From assembly GCA_019787685.1 (NCBI GenBank), contig JAHNUO010000069.1, forward strand, positions 1 to 64,000: a stretch of 64,000 nucleotides of DNA, in the 5' to 3' direction. Shown here one piece after another: positions 10,355 to 22,550 of this stretch; the stretch's first letter is position 1; each line of letters begins with the position of its first letter. A program made the position numbers and the translations under genes. The notes beneath the pieces are model-generated. The model was not told the DNA's origin and did not search any database. It saw only the letters and a program-made list of their open reading frames with translations. The stretch comes from Chiua virens (taxonomy: Eukaryota > Basidiomycota > Agaricomycetes > Boletales > Boletaceae).

Positions 10355-11220
10355 CAGCGGTTTTCATATCTTCATGGAAAAGTAAATCTGAAAAGTCGCG
10401 CCTCGGAGACAGCCGGGAAAGGACCCCAGGTGCAGCTGAGTCAGTTTGAGCGCGACAGTCGTGCTTGCCGCTTTACCACAACAATGTCAACGACGACAAC
10501 GACAACGACAACGACGACTCGGACAACACCCTGATCATCATGGACCCGATTCGATGGTGTGCGCAGTGAGTCCATTCTTTTTTTTTGCTGATCGTATGTT
10601 GAATTTCGCTCAGAAGGCATCACACAGTGCTCTAAAATATCCACCAGAACTACGACACATGGGAGGGTGGAGTCCAGTGGACAAACTTCAGGTTAACTTC
10701 TGGTGCTGTCCGAGTCAGTAGTTAATTGTGTACTACAGTAGAATAGTGAACTTCCGACTCTTGTTCGTCCAAACTCATTTTTGTTCTACTTGCCTAGTAG
10801 TGATTGACATGTAAAAATGAGTTCTATGTTGCCAACACTACAATGAAGTTCATAACATATCATACTATATACATGATTGAGTATAATACTGGATAGGCCT
10901 CCAATGGATCATGGTCCAACCCGTAGTAGTTCTGGTTCAATGGAGCACTGTGTGATGCCTTCTGAGTGAAATTCAACATACGATCAGCAAAAAAAAAGGA
11001 TGGACTCACTGCGCACACCATCGAATCGGGTCCGTGATGATCAGGGTGTTGTCCGAGTCGTCGTTGTCGTTGTCTTTGTCGTCGTTGACATTGTTGTGGT
11101 AAAACGGCAAGCACGACTGTCGCGCTCAAACTGACTCAGCTGCACCCGGGGTCCTTTCCCGGCTGTCTCCGAGGCGCGACTTTTCAAATTTACTTTTCCA
11201 TGAAGATATGAAAACCGCTG
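10355..11220. mobile_element. foldback/MITE-like element with 278-bp inverted arms and TA duplication
   Basis: The element is 866 bp. The left arm, 10355-10632, is the reverse complement of the right arm, 10943-11220. Both are exactly 278 bp and differ at about seven positions that I can see. The ends read CAGCGGTTTTCATATCTTCA, and the element is flanked by TA at 10353-10354 and 11221-11222, the target duplication of Tc1/mariner/pogo transposases. The arms hold a short imperfect CAACGA repeat and a T-rich run. The 310-bp centre has no transposase, so the element is non-autonomous. A transcript through it would fold into a long hairpin. The high arm identity suggests recent activity or gene conversion. 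No autonomous partner with these ends is in the window; the pogo-type element at 49.8 kb has different ends. Confidence 0.88.
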
Positions 11221-12741
11221 TAATGATTAAAACTAGATGTGCAGGGAAACAGGGCTTGTAGCATCAGTTGTGTTGGCTTTCAAAGACGTGTGGTCATTAT
11301 GGTCGAAAAAACGAGTTCGTCTTCATGGACGGGTCAAGATATGTTGTGGACCAGTACCAATCAACACTGCCAAAAAAAAAAAAGCGGCGGGGAGGATAGT
11401 AAGTACGCGGACTCATTCAATGTATAAAACAGCATTGCCTCGCTCACGTACCAAAGGCATAGTCCTAAATCGATCTGAATTCGTGGCTGGTATTATTGGG
11501 ACGCGTTGCAATAGGTCGAGGTAGTGCATACCAGTAAATAGAGCCGATGTCCAGGGTAGATCCCAAAGCTTCTGAACCAACTCGGAGCTAAAAAAAGCAA
11601 TCTATCGCAAAGAATTCGAGTCATCTCTTTAGATCGATTCATTAAGTAGAATCGCCTACGGTTGTCGGGCCACTTCAAGAACTGAAGCCCTGCAGGGAGG
11701 CACTCACTAGTAGGTTCGTTCTGCAAGTTTTAGAAAACCCAAGTTTGCCATATTGAAGTTTACCTGGATGGTCGTTATTGAACCTGGTCCACTAGCTTTA
11801 TGCCAATTCTACTCGACCTCATTTCAGAACTTTCTAGCCAACGCGGTCTCGGTGATCAACGTACTAGTAGAGGATGGCCGTTTGCCAGTGACTCAAGTGC
11901 TCCGTCATGAAGCTTTGAAGCCTCACAAGGCTATTCCCACGCCTCAGTAACTTGCACTTCTTTGAAGTTTCAAGTTCAAGCTTCTAACTATAAGTATCTC
12001 CGATGCGTTGAAAGCTTCGGTTTAATAACATACTCAGAACAACATCGCTACAATAGTGACGGTCGTTCTGGACCGTATGCAATAACACATACTTTGTCTT
12101 TCCTGGTGTTTTACTGGCATCTCATCTATCATTATCACCTTCAATCGGGGATCGCGCATGCATCTACGATCATCCGATGGCCCAAAACGAGATTAAGGCA
12201 CCAAGGCTAGGGTGGGCACGAGGAAGCTGCTTAATCAACGCCATCGAGATTTATCCATTCGGTCTCCAGAGACGACTCGGATGCCTATTCCCTTTAACGA
12301 ATTCCGATGATGACTTGTGAAGATGGCATCGCTTTGACAGGTATCACACATTATGCCGTTTGTTGCCCCATGCAAGGATGGAGACGGGACCGCCAAGGCA
12401 GCGATGATCTGGGTATGAAAGCTTACCCCGCAAGAAACTTTTCCCGCCTGACCTTGTTTGGGAGGTTTGCTGACGAGTCAGGGTCTCTGTGCTGTACATT
12501 ACCTGAGTCAGTGAGACAAAAATTCGCCTCAGTTCCTTGGTTCTTAAAAAATTGTTTGCTACAGACTTCGCACCACCACATTTCCTAGCGCAATCATTGG
12601 ACCCGTTTCAAACATTTATACGGGACAATGGCATGCCAAATGGTTTTACTGTGGAGGTTACCTTACTGTTGTGCGATTGCTAGTCACGGTGTCCATTGTG
12701 ATAATTACAGTATGATACAGAGTACAGCTACCCCAGAACGA
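11221..12741. other. gene-poor region
   Basis: Only short unremarkable frames occur. I see no domain, RNA gene or repeat that I can defend. Confidence 0.35.
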
Positions 12742-13059
12742 CTATTTCCTTGGTCTAATATGGCTTAAATGAGGCTCGCGAATGTGTCGAACGAAATTCC
12801 TGCGTTTAATCCATTTGTTGCATCCCTCCCACATGCAATGAATCAGAGTGTTCCCGCCCACGTTTCTAATATCATGTGCGTCTCCAAAATGTGCCGAAAC
12901 ACCCGCGCATGTGATCAGCGTGCCGCACGGCTCAGATCTGCCCTCTATCTGCCACCGACAAGGCACCCTGCTTAAACATGAGTGGATAATCCGCGCGCTG
13001 GCAGTGGCTGCATCAGGATATGCATTGGCTGTTCGCTCAGTTTCTTGCATTTGTGTCAC
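12742..13059 (-). CDS. small C2H2-like zinc-finger protein (paralog 1, last exon or short gene)
   Basis: The minus frame encodes about 105 residues with two Cys/His clusters: a PCRW...CGTLITC...AHFGDAH unit and an IHCMWEGCNKWIKRRNFVRH unit followed by IREPHLSH. The spacing fits two atypical C2H2 fingers. It aligns along its length with the last exon of the gene at 17198-18019 (shared ITC, V-AH-GDAH-IR, WEGC, K-NF-RH-RE-H). The frame opens just after a CACGACAG sequence, a plausible 3' splice site, so this may be the terminal exon of a longer gene. The first in-frame ATG is at 13050. Convincing upstream exons were not found, so a partial duplicate is possible. DNA or protein binding is inferred from the fold only. 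Confidence 0.55.
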   Translation of the reverse strand: MTQMQETERTANAYPDAATASARIIHSCLSRVPCRWQIEGRSEPCGTLITCAGVSAHFGDAHDIRNVGGNTLIHCMWEGCNKWIKRRNFVRHIREPHLSHIRPRK

Positions 13060-16000
13060 CTGTCGTGCAAACTAAAATAATCAAGGTCGATCATGGTAGC
13101 GAACTGCGAGTGTACTGTGTGACCCACAGACTCGAAGTCTCTGCCTCGCGGATCATCATCCTGGATATGCTAAATCAATTTGGCCGATTCAGTTATGGCC
13201 ACGATCAGTGCCTTTTTCCCTCTGAAAACTGCTAAAAACATACTGATTGGACTGGAAAAGAGGCACCCGAGCGGTAAATGGGAGCTCCGTCGAAGAGTCC
13301 TAGTCCATGCGTTTCATGAATAGATACAGTTTGGTATGGAGCGATGACAGGGTGCAAATGATGGCAGATGGTATTGATAGGGGTTACAGCATACCGGGGC
13401 TCACGTCCCTGGGTGGCAACCCGTGCATCTGTGGAATGTTGTGTCGTAGTCTTCGCGTATATTTTTTTCAGTAGGTAGGGTTTTTCAGAACTTAGAGAGA
13501 AGTATATTACTTACGGAACCGAGACCAGTATACGGACCATGATCTTGGATGGCAATGTTATTCTGTTAATGTTACTCGTCAGCGTTCAAATATTGACCTA
13601 GGTCTAAATTTTCAAACATACTGAAGGAGCTGATTCTGTATGAGTGGCATGATCAAGAGTCCGATTCATCGAGCTGAAAATACTCTTCTGTTCGTGCTGT
13701 GAACGGCGTGAGCAGAAAGGGAGATCAAAGTGGGTGTGACTTGCATTTTCGCCTCAGATTCATTCTAATTTATGGCGTCCACCATCCCTCTAAAGCTCCG
13801 TGGAAGGTCTGATGGAAACCAGCTAAAGATTTTAGCCTAGTAGAAATGACCATTAATCTTTCCTAAAGGGCGATTATGGGGGACCGAGCACGGGCAACTC
13901 GAACAAGAATTGACCGCTTGGCGATAACACATTTGAATTGTTAGGGCTAATTTGGCCGGGCTGCGAACAGAAACAGAAAGGCGGAGCACATAGAGACGAT
14001 ATGAGCTCAGTACCCTGTTGCAACAGCTCCAGCGTCAAGAGCGCAGACGATGTTACATAATCATGGTAGTCGCCTAGGCTGCAATTCAGTTTGAAAACGG
14101 GAGCCCGAACATCGCGTGAAAAGCAAACCGTAGGCATACTAGTAATGAGACCAGAAGTGGATGAAAATAACCAAAGGCTACGAAGGCGACAGAGGGGAAG
14201 GACCAGGACTCAGGTGCTACTGAGTCTGTGCAAGGGAGAGGCTCCTGGGCTGTTTGGCCCCCCATCGGGCGCCCTTCTCCGAGGATCAGGGTCGGACTCC
14301 ACAAAGGATACAGGTAAGGGGGGCGGACAGCGGATTTGAGCCTGCGAAAGCTCTCGTCGGTGGCGACCGCTATCCCGACCACCTCCCTTCCAAGGCGGTT
14401 TAGGGGACTTCCATACAGCTGTACGTCGAGTAGGTAGAGGCAGGGGTGTCGTAGGAACTGGGGAGAGGCCCTGAGTTGATTTAACAATCTGAAACGCATC
14501 ACAGTAACAATTGTTGCACCCATATATTTTGAACCCTGTGGCGATGCTAGTTATTTATACAATCTATACGACAAAAGTATGCCTCGACGTACTACCAAGA
14601 TCAGAGGAGTATATTATAGAGTAGAGAAAGTAGACGAACGGCGATCGCCAATGGGAGTCATTGGGAGATATCGGGTAATGTGTGAACTCGGGGGGACTGT
14701 TGAAAGCGTATACAGTTAGACGCGCGTGTAGCGGCACCAAGGAATCCCACCTAGCTATGGACTGTTATATGGTGACGAGCAGATATGATGGTTACGCTGA
14801 TGCTGTGCTCGAGCAACATCGTACAGAACCAATGGAAATTGGAATTGATAAGGTAGGTAGCCCCTTCGAGAGTTAAAACTTCATGTTTCCTCTATTTGTC
14901 TCTGCGGAGACGTTAATGTGATCCCTCATCATCTCTGGGTGAAGAATACAGAATCAGAGCCATCTAGTCAGAGGGAGTGGGTAAGATGAACAAGAAGGGG
15001 GTAGGGAGACTGACCTGAGTAGGTCTTCCAGGAAGGTCTCCACTAGCCTATTCGAAAGATTTCAAGTTGAAGACGTATATAGGTCACGGAGACGAGGGAC
15101 CCACGTACGAATACTACCGTTGGGTCCCAGCATGCGGATGCGGTCTCCTCTACTGCAGGTTGACTACTACAGTGTTATGACCTTAAGGAATGGCTTGGCT
15201 TGATGTCCAACGCTATCAAGGTGTGAAGCTGAAGAATTACTAGTCGAAACAACATAATTACAGTACAAGAACGTACGATTTGATATCATCCCGGCGGGCC
15301 ACTCGTTGAAGTGGCCAATTCTGTTCCTATCCACCCAAGAGTTTGAAAATTCAACAAGTTCGACGAATAGTATACCAGGTAGACACGACGCAGGTCAATA
15401 GGCCCGAAGCTACCACCACAATTGGACGGTCGGACAAAACCCAAAGTTACACAAGTTGCATTACATAATGCTGGGTTGTTTGTCAGTGTTTCCTGCGATT
15501 ATCCCCAAGCAGCCTCCACTCGTGAGTACTATCGTATGCAGCGTTACGGGTTCGAGTGGCGGCCAGAGCTACCTAGACCACATATAGATGCAATTACACC
15601 TGGTAAGAGGGTTCATGCCTTCGAGTCATTTTCGTGGCTTATGTACTACATAATGTGTGCCGTCAGGTCGGCGAACTGCCGATAACACTGCCACCTTGCG
15701 TCCGCTTCATCGACATCCACGATTGTCAAAACCCTGCCATCATTTATTCGCCGTTATGAATGTGAAATTCTATAGCGGAAGAGATCAACTTGAAGGAACC
15801 ACCACTGGCCCACCACCCTGAGAGTATGTTCGGGGATGGGCAGAACTTACTCCCGGGAGACTTTCAGTGATTTCTCTGATGGTAATCAATGGTTTCCCTC
15901 AATACCCAACTGTACTCAAGGTAATGAGATTCCCATCCAGATGCCTTTTGAGCAACGTTTGAGCATTGATACAAATAGTCGTCGCAATCGAAGCATAACA

Positions 16001-17197
16001 GCATGAATCTTATCCACGAGAACACCTGGAGAGATACGGAGCGCTGGAAGGTGCGATTGAATCACAAATGTGGTGTTTGAATTCATGCCGTGATATAAAT
16101 GGCGTTTCACACGCATTCTCCGCAAGTACCTTCGTTCCATTTTTTTGGCATAGAGTCTGATATCTCTTATCCTCCGCCTCCCGTCCTTGCATGACCAAAT
16201 TAATTGAGATAGCAGGTAAGGGTCCATGTCTCTACCATTCTATTTTCCTTCCCGCGCATGATTGGCATATATCTTTTCGGAATAGAGCCAATAAGCGTAC
16301 ATAGGGAGTTTGTTGATCTTTTCCAGAGCTTCAAACTTATTCTCGAGGGGGGGAACTGATGGTTTCCCGGGCCATCGTCCGATGAGTAGGGAAAAACACG
16401 AACACGAGTCCAAGTTCCACGCGGTCACTCCAACACGTGCATCGTCCTATGTCCGGATCGTTCGCGGGAAATGTTACATGTTGCGAATTACCGTCGTTTA
16501 ACGAGCGGAGATACCAACGACTCAGACGCCTATACCCATGATAAAAAAAAGTGCGTATGGAGCTTGGCCTATTTGGTGAACACGGCCCTGGTTCGTCCAA
16601 TGATGTTACTGTAAGTCGCCGTTCATCATGCCCAACTTCATCTTTGAATTGGAGACCCTCGAATAGGCCGTAGAGTTGCCGAGAGTTCTGATCACGAACC
16701 TTTTTCAAGGATTACGTGACGCACTCGTTGGCCTTGATGCACTCTTCAATGAATCGACAGTTTCCACATACCTCGCATACCACAATGAAAACAATTTGTA
16801 AAAATGGAGAATATGACATGACCACCGTCGGCGTAGGTCATCGCCTTGTTTTCTTTGATCGTTTTGATCTCTCACGCATGGGGGCTGAACAAATTACGTG
16901 ACACGAAGGTTTTAGTCCGAGGTTCAACCAACTGCTGTGTGTTGCGGATGAGACGCCGTGCCTCATCCCGTTTCGAGCTGATCTCTGCGGGTCGCGGATG
17001 ATTCCGTACCTCTCCAGTGATGTCCGACAAGCGTTTTGGAGTTCCCCGCGTCTTCAATTCAGTTCTCCGTTTTCTTCAGCTACTTTAACTGGTCTTTCCC
17101 CTTATCACTCCCCTCTGTCCCCCCCTTTCATTATCACCCCCTGGTCTTTCTCCTCCTTCACCACATCTCTGCCCCCGTTTTATCTTTGCTACTCTTC
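13060..17197. other. gene-poor region between the two zinc-finger paralogs
   Basis: About 4.1 kb without a gene I can support. Frames such as 14086-14523 (-), 15422-15685 (+) and 16337-16708 (-) are short and motif-free. A Cys/His-containing stretch at about 16198-16010 (-), SRHEFKHHICDS, could be a decayed finger but is too weak to call. The last 180 bp, 17060-17197, are strongly C/T-rich and are the likely promoter and 5' UTR of the next gene. Confidence 0.35.
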
Positions 17198-18019
17198 ATG
17201 TTCAATCAATACCACGAACCGATCGATGCGTCAAAATTGATGCACCAAAGTGGTGACATGACTTCTGACGTGGGATCCCGTGTTCTTTCAGATTTCAACA
17301 ATAAGACGTGCTTACCATGGCCATTTGCAGAGAGGCATCATTGTCGGACAGCACCCTCTATGTTTGGATGATCTCGAGAACGTGAGTGAGATGACATATA
17401 CTTTTATAATGAACGTACTGAACATATGTGACAGATTATGGATATGCAATGTGACGGGGAAGATCTCCGCTGGTACATTGTACCTCCTGTCGACACCGTG
17501 TGCCCATTTTATCAAGGTATACTTCGCCGAGATATGGATGGGTTATTTGGGCATATGAACCACGCCGTTAACGTTGTTCGGAATGACGTCACTCCCGTCT
17601 TGCGCCCTATTACTGCTACAGGATCTGAGGGTGTGAGTAGACATGACTGTTTTTGGCTGTTGCACTGCTTACTTATCGGTCCCGTGTGACAGACGGCGAA
17701 ACGAACTGGCGGAGTTGATGAGATGGCTGGCAAATATTCGCCTGCTTCGATCACGACAGACATTCATTCCTGCCAGGCGGTGACGCTCTGTTACTGGACG
17801 AGTGACGGTAAAGATGAGATTTGCGGTGCAAAGATCACTTGCAAGAGTGTCCCAGCGCACCTTGGGGATGCACATCACATCAGAAAGTTGGACAAAAACT
17901 CGATGATATACTGTCGCTGGGAGGGATGTGACAGGCGAATGAAGCCCAAAAATTTCTCCCGACACGTTCGCGAGTGTCATGTTGGACATTGTAGAGAACA
18001 AAAATCATGCGGGAATTGA
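17198..18019 (+). CDS. small C2H2-like zinc-finger protein (paralog 2)
   Basis: Four exons are proposed: 17198-17269, 17331-17381, 17435-17632 and 17693-18019. All junctions are phase 0 and the total, 648 bp, gives 215 residues. The last two introns have strong GTGAGT donors and GTGACAG acceptors; the first (donor GTGGGA) is less certain. The N-terminal half has no known domain. The C-terminal half has two Cys/His clusters, LCYW...CGAKITC...AHLGDAH and IYCRWEGCDRRMKPKNFSRH followed by VRECHVGH, matching the gene at 12742-13059. A pyrimidine-rich promoter precedes the ATG. Members of such small Agaricomycete finger families are usually of unknown function. Coding status is well supported by the splice phases; function is not. 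Confidence 0.68.
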
Positions 18020-18498
18020 TGTGGGCTAAATGTGTGCGACCTAGGAAATCGTACGGTACGAGCATACCGTCATGTATGTATTTAGTTGTCACGAGAGTGT
18101 ACAAGTATCGGGAGAATTTTTATAGATGAAAAGCGAACAAGACAGCCTTGAGATTAATTCATTGGGGAAGATATAAGAAATGGAGATATCGGGGTCTACA
18201 GGATAATATGAAGCTTTCTCCCTTTCGGGGAGTCGATCAAGGTCGATCATTGTATCTATTTCTTCCCTTCTTTGCCAGACAAGCTTGTCCTTTTACATGG
18301 CAAATCAGCCCTTTGAATTGCCTCTTCCACCAATCCAGAATGTGCGTAGTATTCTAACACAATGTCGTGTCAATTGCGATCAAATGAATAGTACCTAAGT
18401 GGTGTCGTTGCTTTCCAAGGCCTGCTAGATCATATCGACTCAAAGCTCACTTGACCTTTGCGGCAAATATTTATCTGGTTGCAAGGTCTCCGGATTGG
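18020..18498. other. intergenic between convergent genes
   Basis: No gene is seen. It should hold the 3' ends of the zinc-finger gene and of the carboxylesterase gene. Confidence 0.35.
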
Positions 18499-20857
18499 TC
18501 ACCTCCGATACCCATACACGAACCCCAATTCCTCCGCCACAAAGGCACACTGCGCTGCGCGGTATCCAGGTCGCACGCTCGTCGTCACATTCACCACCAC
18601 CTCGTTCTCACCCGGCCCATATCCCTCCCACACCACCTCTGCCCCGACGTAATTCGGACTCCCACTCCACGCCATCTCTGTGAACCGTTTCATCACCTCC
18701 CTTGTCACCTCCACCTGCTGCGCGCTCAGCGGTTGATACAGCCCGTCTGTCTCGGCTGTGCCGAACACCCAGTAGAGCTCGTCTGCATGACAAACTCGAC
18801 CGCGACACATGCTTGGATTTGGGGTTAGTGGTGAACCAAGGCCGGTGGCGAAGACGGCGTGGTAGGCGTTCCCTGAATTGGTCGTGTTCGACTCGAGCGC
18901 TGCGAGGTACGTCGAGGGACAGAGGACTACCCAGTCGGTCAAGAGCTGAGCAAGCGTGAGGATCGCCCCGGACATGCCCCCTTCATCTGGAGCAGTGTTG
19001 TACGGGTAGAGAGTCGTCGACTGGAGGATTTTAGCAATCTGAGATTGTGAAAAGTAGCGAGGGAGTGTTTGAGCGTATGCAGACGGCGGCGCGGTGGGGG
19101 AGAGGGTGCTGGGGAGAAAGTAGCAAAAGTCGCATTCGGTGGTAGACCAGAGGGTGGGGACACGAGCGTAAACGCCGTCTCGAATGCTGCTAGCAATGTC
19201 GTTGAGTACATAATCACCGTCGATGACGATATCCCAGGACAGTCCAAGCTCGTAAACTGCGAGCGCGAGGTTCCCAGCCGGTGTGTCTTGGACACAGATT
19301 ACATCTGCGTTAGAAAGTGAAATCGATGTATCGGATGCGCACCCGAGGGATTTTGCAAGTGTTAACGACGTATTTAATGCCAGCTCCGGTGAGTAGAACG
19401 GGTTAGCCGTGCTGAAATCAGACACCAGAATGGCGGCGTCTACGTGAGCCTCAGCATGCAGCGCAGACCGGATAAGGATAGACCCACTGAATAGGCCATG
19501 GGTATACTTTTGGTTAGTTCCAAGGAGGTACCGCGTCATGGTACCACCAGCCGATTCACCAAAAATTAGAACTTTTGCTGGCTAAATGTCGAATTTGCGT
19601 CAAGCCAGCAGCTAGAGGCTTCATCTGACGATTACAAAAACGCACATCGCCACCAAAAGATTCAATATTATCCTGCACCCAACGCAATGCAAGGAGGGTG
19701 TCTTTGAGTGCGGCGTTTGACGCATTGAACCATCCAAAGGCAGTGAGACGGTAATTGATTGTGACGAGAACAACGCCTCCATATGATACCAAGTTGGTAC
19801 CGTCGTATATGTTCGATATCGAGTTACCCACATAACCATCGGTCGTCGTATTGTATGGAAAAGGGCCACTATTCCCTGTGGTAAGCCCTCCTCCGTGAAC
19901 TGCGGGAACAGCATTCAGAAAGGGAGGGGACACTCGGAAGGACAACATCTTACTGTAGAACATCACAGGGAGTTTTGGGAAAGCCCCCGAGGAAATTTTT
20001 CCACGAACAACCGGAGAGTAGACATTCAAAGACAAACAGTCTTCTTCGATGTGCAACATATGACCGTTATCGACGTCCGGGGGCTGCGTAGACATTTCGA
20101 ATTAGTGGACGCAATGCGTAATCGACGAGTCCTACCTGCGCGCAAAAAGGACCGTAGGAGGAAGCGGTACGCAGAGTGTCCGAAGAGACGTTGAAGGGAG
20201 TCGGTGATCGAAAACGACCTTGACCCGCGGTTGACGCCGCATACTTGATACCTAAGAAGCGCCAGGTGAACTTGTCACGAAAGCCACGAAGGATCCCAGC
20301 TTTCGGTGTCGATACATCGATCTGTCTGGTAGTATCGGATGTCACATTGGAGCGTGTCAACGGGGCGGAGTTGGTACAGAGAGCAGGAAAGTGTGAGAGT
20401 GGATTGGCCGTGTCGTCGAAAGGGTCTGAACTACCCAGAGTAAATGCCACGCAACCAGCTAACAGAGAAACTCTAGAAAACAGACAGTTACAGGGTAATG
20501 TAAAGACATACAGCTTCCTGCGATCCAAGCCTTTGACCCTGAGGCGAGCGCTGCTCCGTGTCTCTCGGAAATCAGGACAGACGTTAAATTTTCCGAAGTG
20601 AAACCGGTGCTCGAAGTTGGGAATGGAAGCAGTGTCTCCTGAAGGTCAGCGCAGGTCAAGACAGCTCTCGAACAAGATAGTGGTGTTCTCAACAAGAGTG
20701 CACCGGAACGGCTCGGATTCGACGGGTCGAGATCATTGTTTGAGATGATAACTACATCAGTGTCGAGCGAGAGGCCAAACGCTACCTGGGAAAGTGTCGA
20801 GAAAGTACTCAAGATACGAGTAAACGACCGCATGCGCATGATGAGGAGTACTGTCAT
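18499..20857 (-). CDS. type-B carboxylesterase/lipase family protein, probably secreted
   Basis: Five exons are proposed: 20857-20512, 20470-20136, 20083-19954, 19899-19646 and 19581-18499. The total of 2148 bp gives 715 residues. The alpha/beta-hydrolase core is complete: FLGIKYA, EDCLSLNVYSP, the oxyanion block HGGGLTTGN, and the nucleophile elbow GESAGG. The elbow is restored only by splicing 19646 to 19581 (GGD joined to PAKVLIFGESAGG). The acid is in APDEGGM and the histidine in CHADELYWVFG. It would hydrolyse esters, but the substrate cannot be told. The first residues after M (MTVLLIMRMRSF, then LSTFSTLSQVAFG) look like a signal peptide, and N-glycosylation sequons are frequent. The protein is longer than the usual 530-580 residues because of an N-terminal extension of roughly 150 residues. 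The start is uncertain; 20887 and 20839 are alternatives. Confidence 0.85.
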
Positions 20858-21870
20858 GAAGCGCTCTCTGTCATGATGGGGCCACAAAGATTCCCACGCT
20901 GTTACTACTTAAACTATTGACACTGAGACTCGGCTAGGACTAATGCCTTTCGCTGCCTTTCCATTAATCGCCTCGCGCGATGTGACAGTGGATCTGAAAC
21001 GCTGAAGGTGTGTAGTCATAAACTGACTACGCAGAATTCAGAACAGCAGACACTGACATTTCCATGGCGGCACCGTGTTTCTAATCTTACCAGACGGAAG
21101 CGAGCAGTAGCTAAGGTCCATGGCTCTTTTGATTTTTGATTTGGGGCTATTTCCATGGTTTAAACTTTCAAAGAAGGCTCTAATGGGAAAAGCAGGCTCC
21201 GTACTTACGCTTGAAGCCTTTCGTGACTCAAAGTATCCCAAATGAGGAGCGCCATGGCTTTGTTGCTGCACTACACTGGCCTTACTCGTATGAGATATTG
21301 ATTCATCCCTGAGGCCTGATGGTCGTGCCTATCCAACAATATTTTCTCAAGTGAAAAGTTCCGTCGGACAATTAAGAAGCAGAACAGAATACCGACTACC
21401 AAGGACTTAGAACTCTAGGTAAGAACCAACATGATGACCATCCCTTGCAACTGACGTCTTCCACTCATTATAAGACGTTCAACAGATAGAAATTGATAAA
21501 CCGGGTCCTAGATGTGTGGATATGTATGACCTTTGGTACTGAACTTGGGGGAATGCAAAGTATGTAGGTTATCTAACAGCTTTGTCACCTTCAATTTCGA
21601 GTCCTTCTAATTGTCCTAGGTTGCCAAGGAACTCACTGTATCACTGGATCGTGTTGTCGTCGAAACGTCCAGTCAATAGGCATTTAAGGAAATACTACAA
21701 TGATTAAGCATCCTCCCAGAAACTAGTCCACCTATTTTGACCCTCTCGTACGCTAGATGATCGTCAAGATTCGGCGAGGAGCTTGTGTGAAAACTTCTCA
21801 TCCATTTCGCATTAGAACATGGCACACATTGGGTTATAGATACATATGCCCACCTGTTTGTGGCTGGTCA
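20858..21870. other. gene-poor region
   Basis: The first part is presumably the carboxylesterase promoter. I find no other supported gene, RNA or repeat. Confidence 0.35.
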
Positions 21871-22550
21871 CTATATGTGCCTACTACCATCGAAACATGG
21901 CCACGTACGTGTTTGCACAAATCGCTCATGAACCCGTTTACAATGTTGCTTGTGCTTCCCGTTTTGCCAGTCGTACCGGTGGCATTTCCGGCCGCAATAG
22001 TAGGCATGGAGACAGCCTGCACATCGTTTGAATCTGCCCATACTGCCCGTTTTCGAGCATTGCAGGCATCCTTGTGTCAAATGGCCGTTGGGCACTTGAC
22101 AAGTAAGAATACTGTTTACCTTGTCGTCTTGGTATGCTTGGATGTACCCATTGGCCACGTCCCGTCGTACTGGCCTACGCCGTTCATTGACCGTCTCTTT
22201 GAGCCTCTTGTAAAGCTCTCCACCTCTCGAGAGCTTCACATCCAACCTTTGCGCCAGCCCCAAATCGACACCAAGCGCAATTTAATGTAGCACAGAGCGG
22301 TACACCATATATCCAGGAAGGATATCTCTGAGTTAGTAACGTAACTGCCTGCTCTTGTGCCAGTGGCTGGCGCACAAACTGCAATAATGTTTCGCTTTTG
22401 AGAAGCGATGGGACGAGTCCCCGCTGCAATGCCTGTATGAGAAAGGGGAATACATCCATGTCCTCGATGCGTGTTCTCAGTAAGACGATGCCGCGCGGCC
22501 ACTGAGTTGGAGAGGGCTTGGAGAGTGTTTGAGTGCGCCGTTACTAGCAA
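21871..22550 (-). pseudogene. MYND-type zinc-finger gene, probably frame-disrupted
   Basis: The minus frame at 22263-21871 carries a clear MYND finger: CLQCSKTGSMGRFKRCAGC, then HAYYCGRKCHRYDW and a final H-K-QHC. MYND fingers bind proline-rich peptides and are abundant in Agaricomycetes. Upstream, a second frame reads MDVFPFLIQALQRGLVPSLL and ends CAWCRFGAGAK, which resembles the helical region before the finger in these proteins. The two pieces are in different frames without a convincing intron between them, and another frame change lies near 22490 before IVLLRTRIEDMD. I read this as a decayed gene, though an unusual intron arrangement cannot be excluded. Confidence 0.55.

Noticed and set aside
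10446..11129. Two near-identical ~90-codon frames on opposite strands
   Set aside because: They are the same inverted arm of the foldback element read from both ends, not two genes.
14086..14523. 145-codon minus-strand frame
   Set aside because: No motif, and the sequence looks noncoding.
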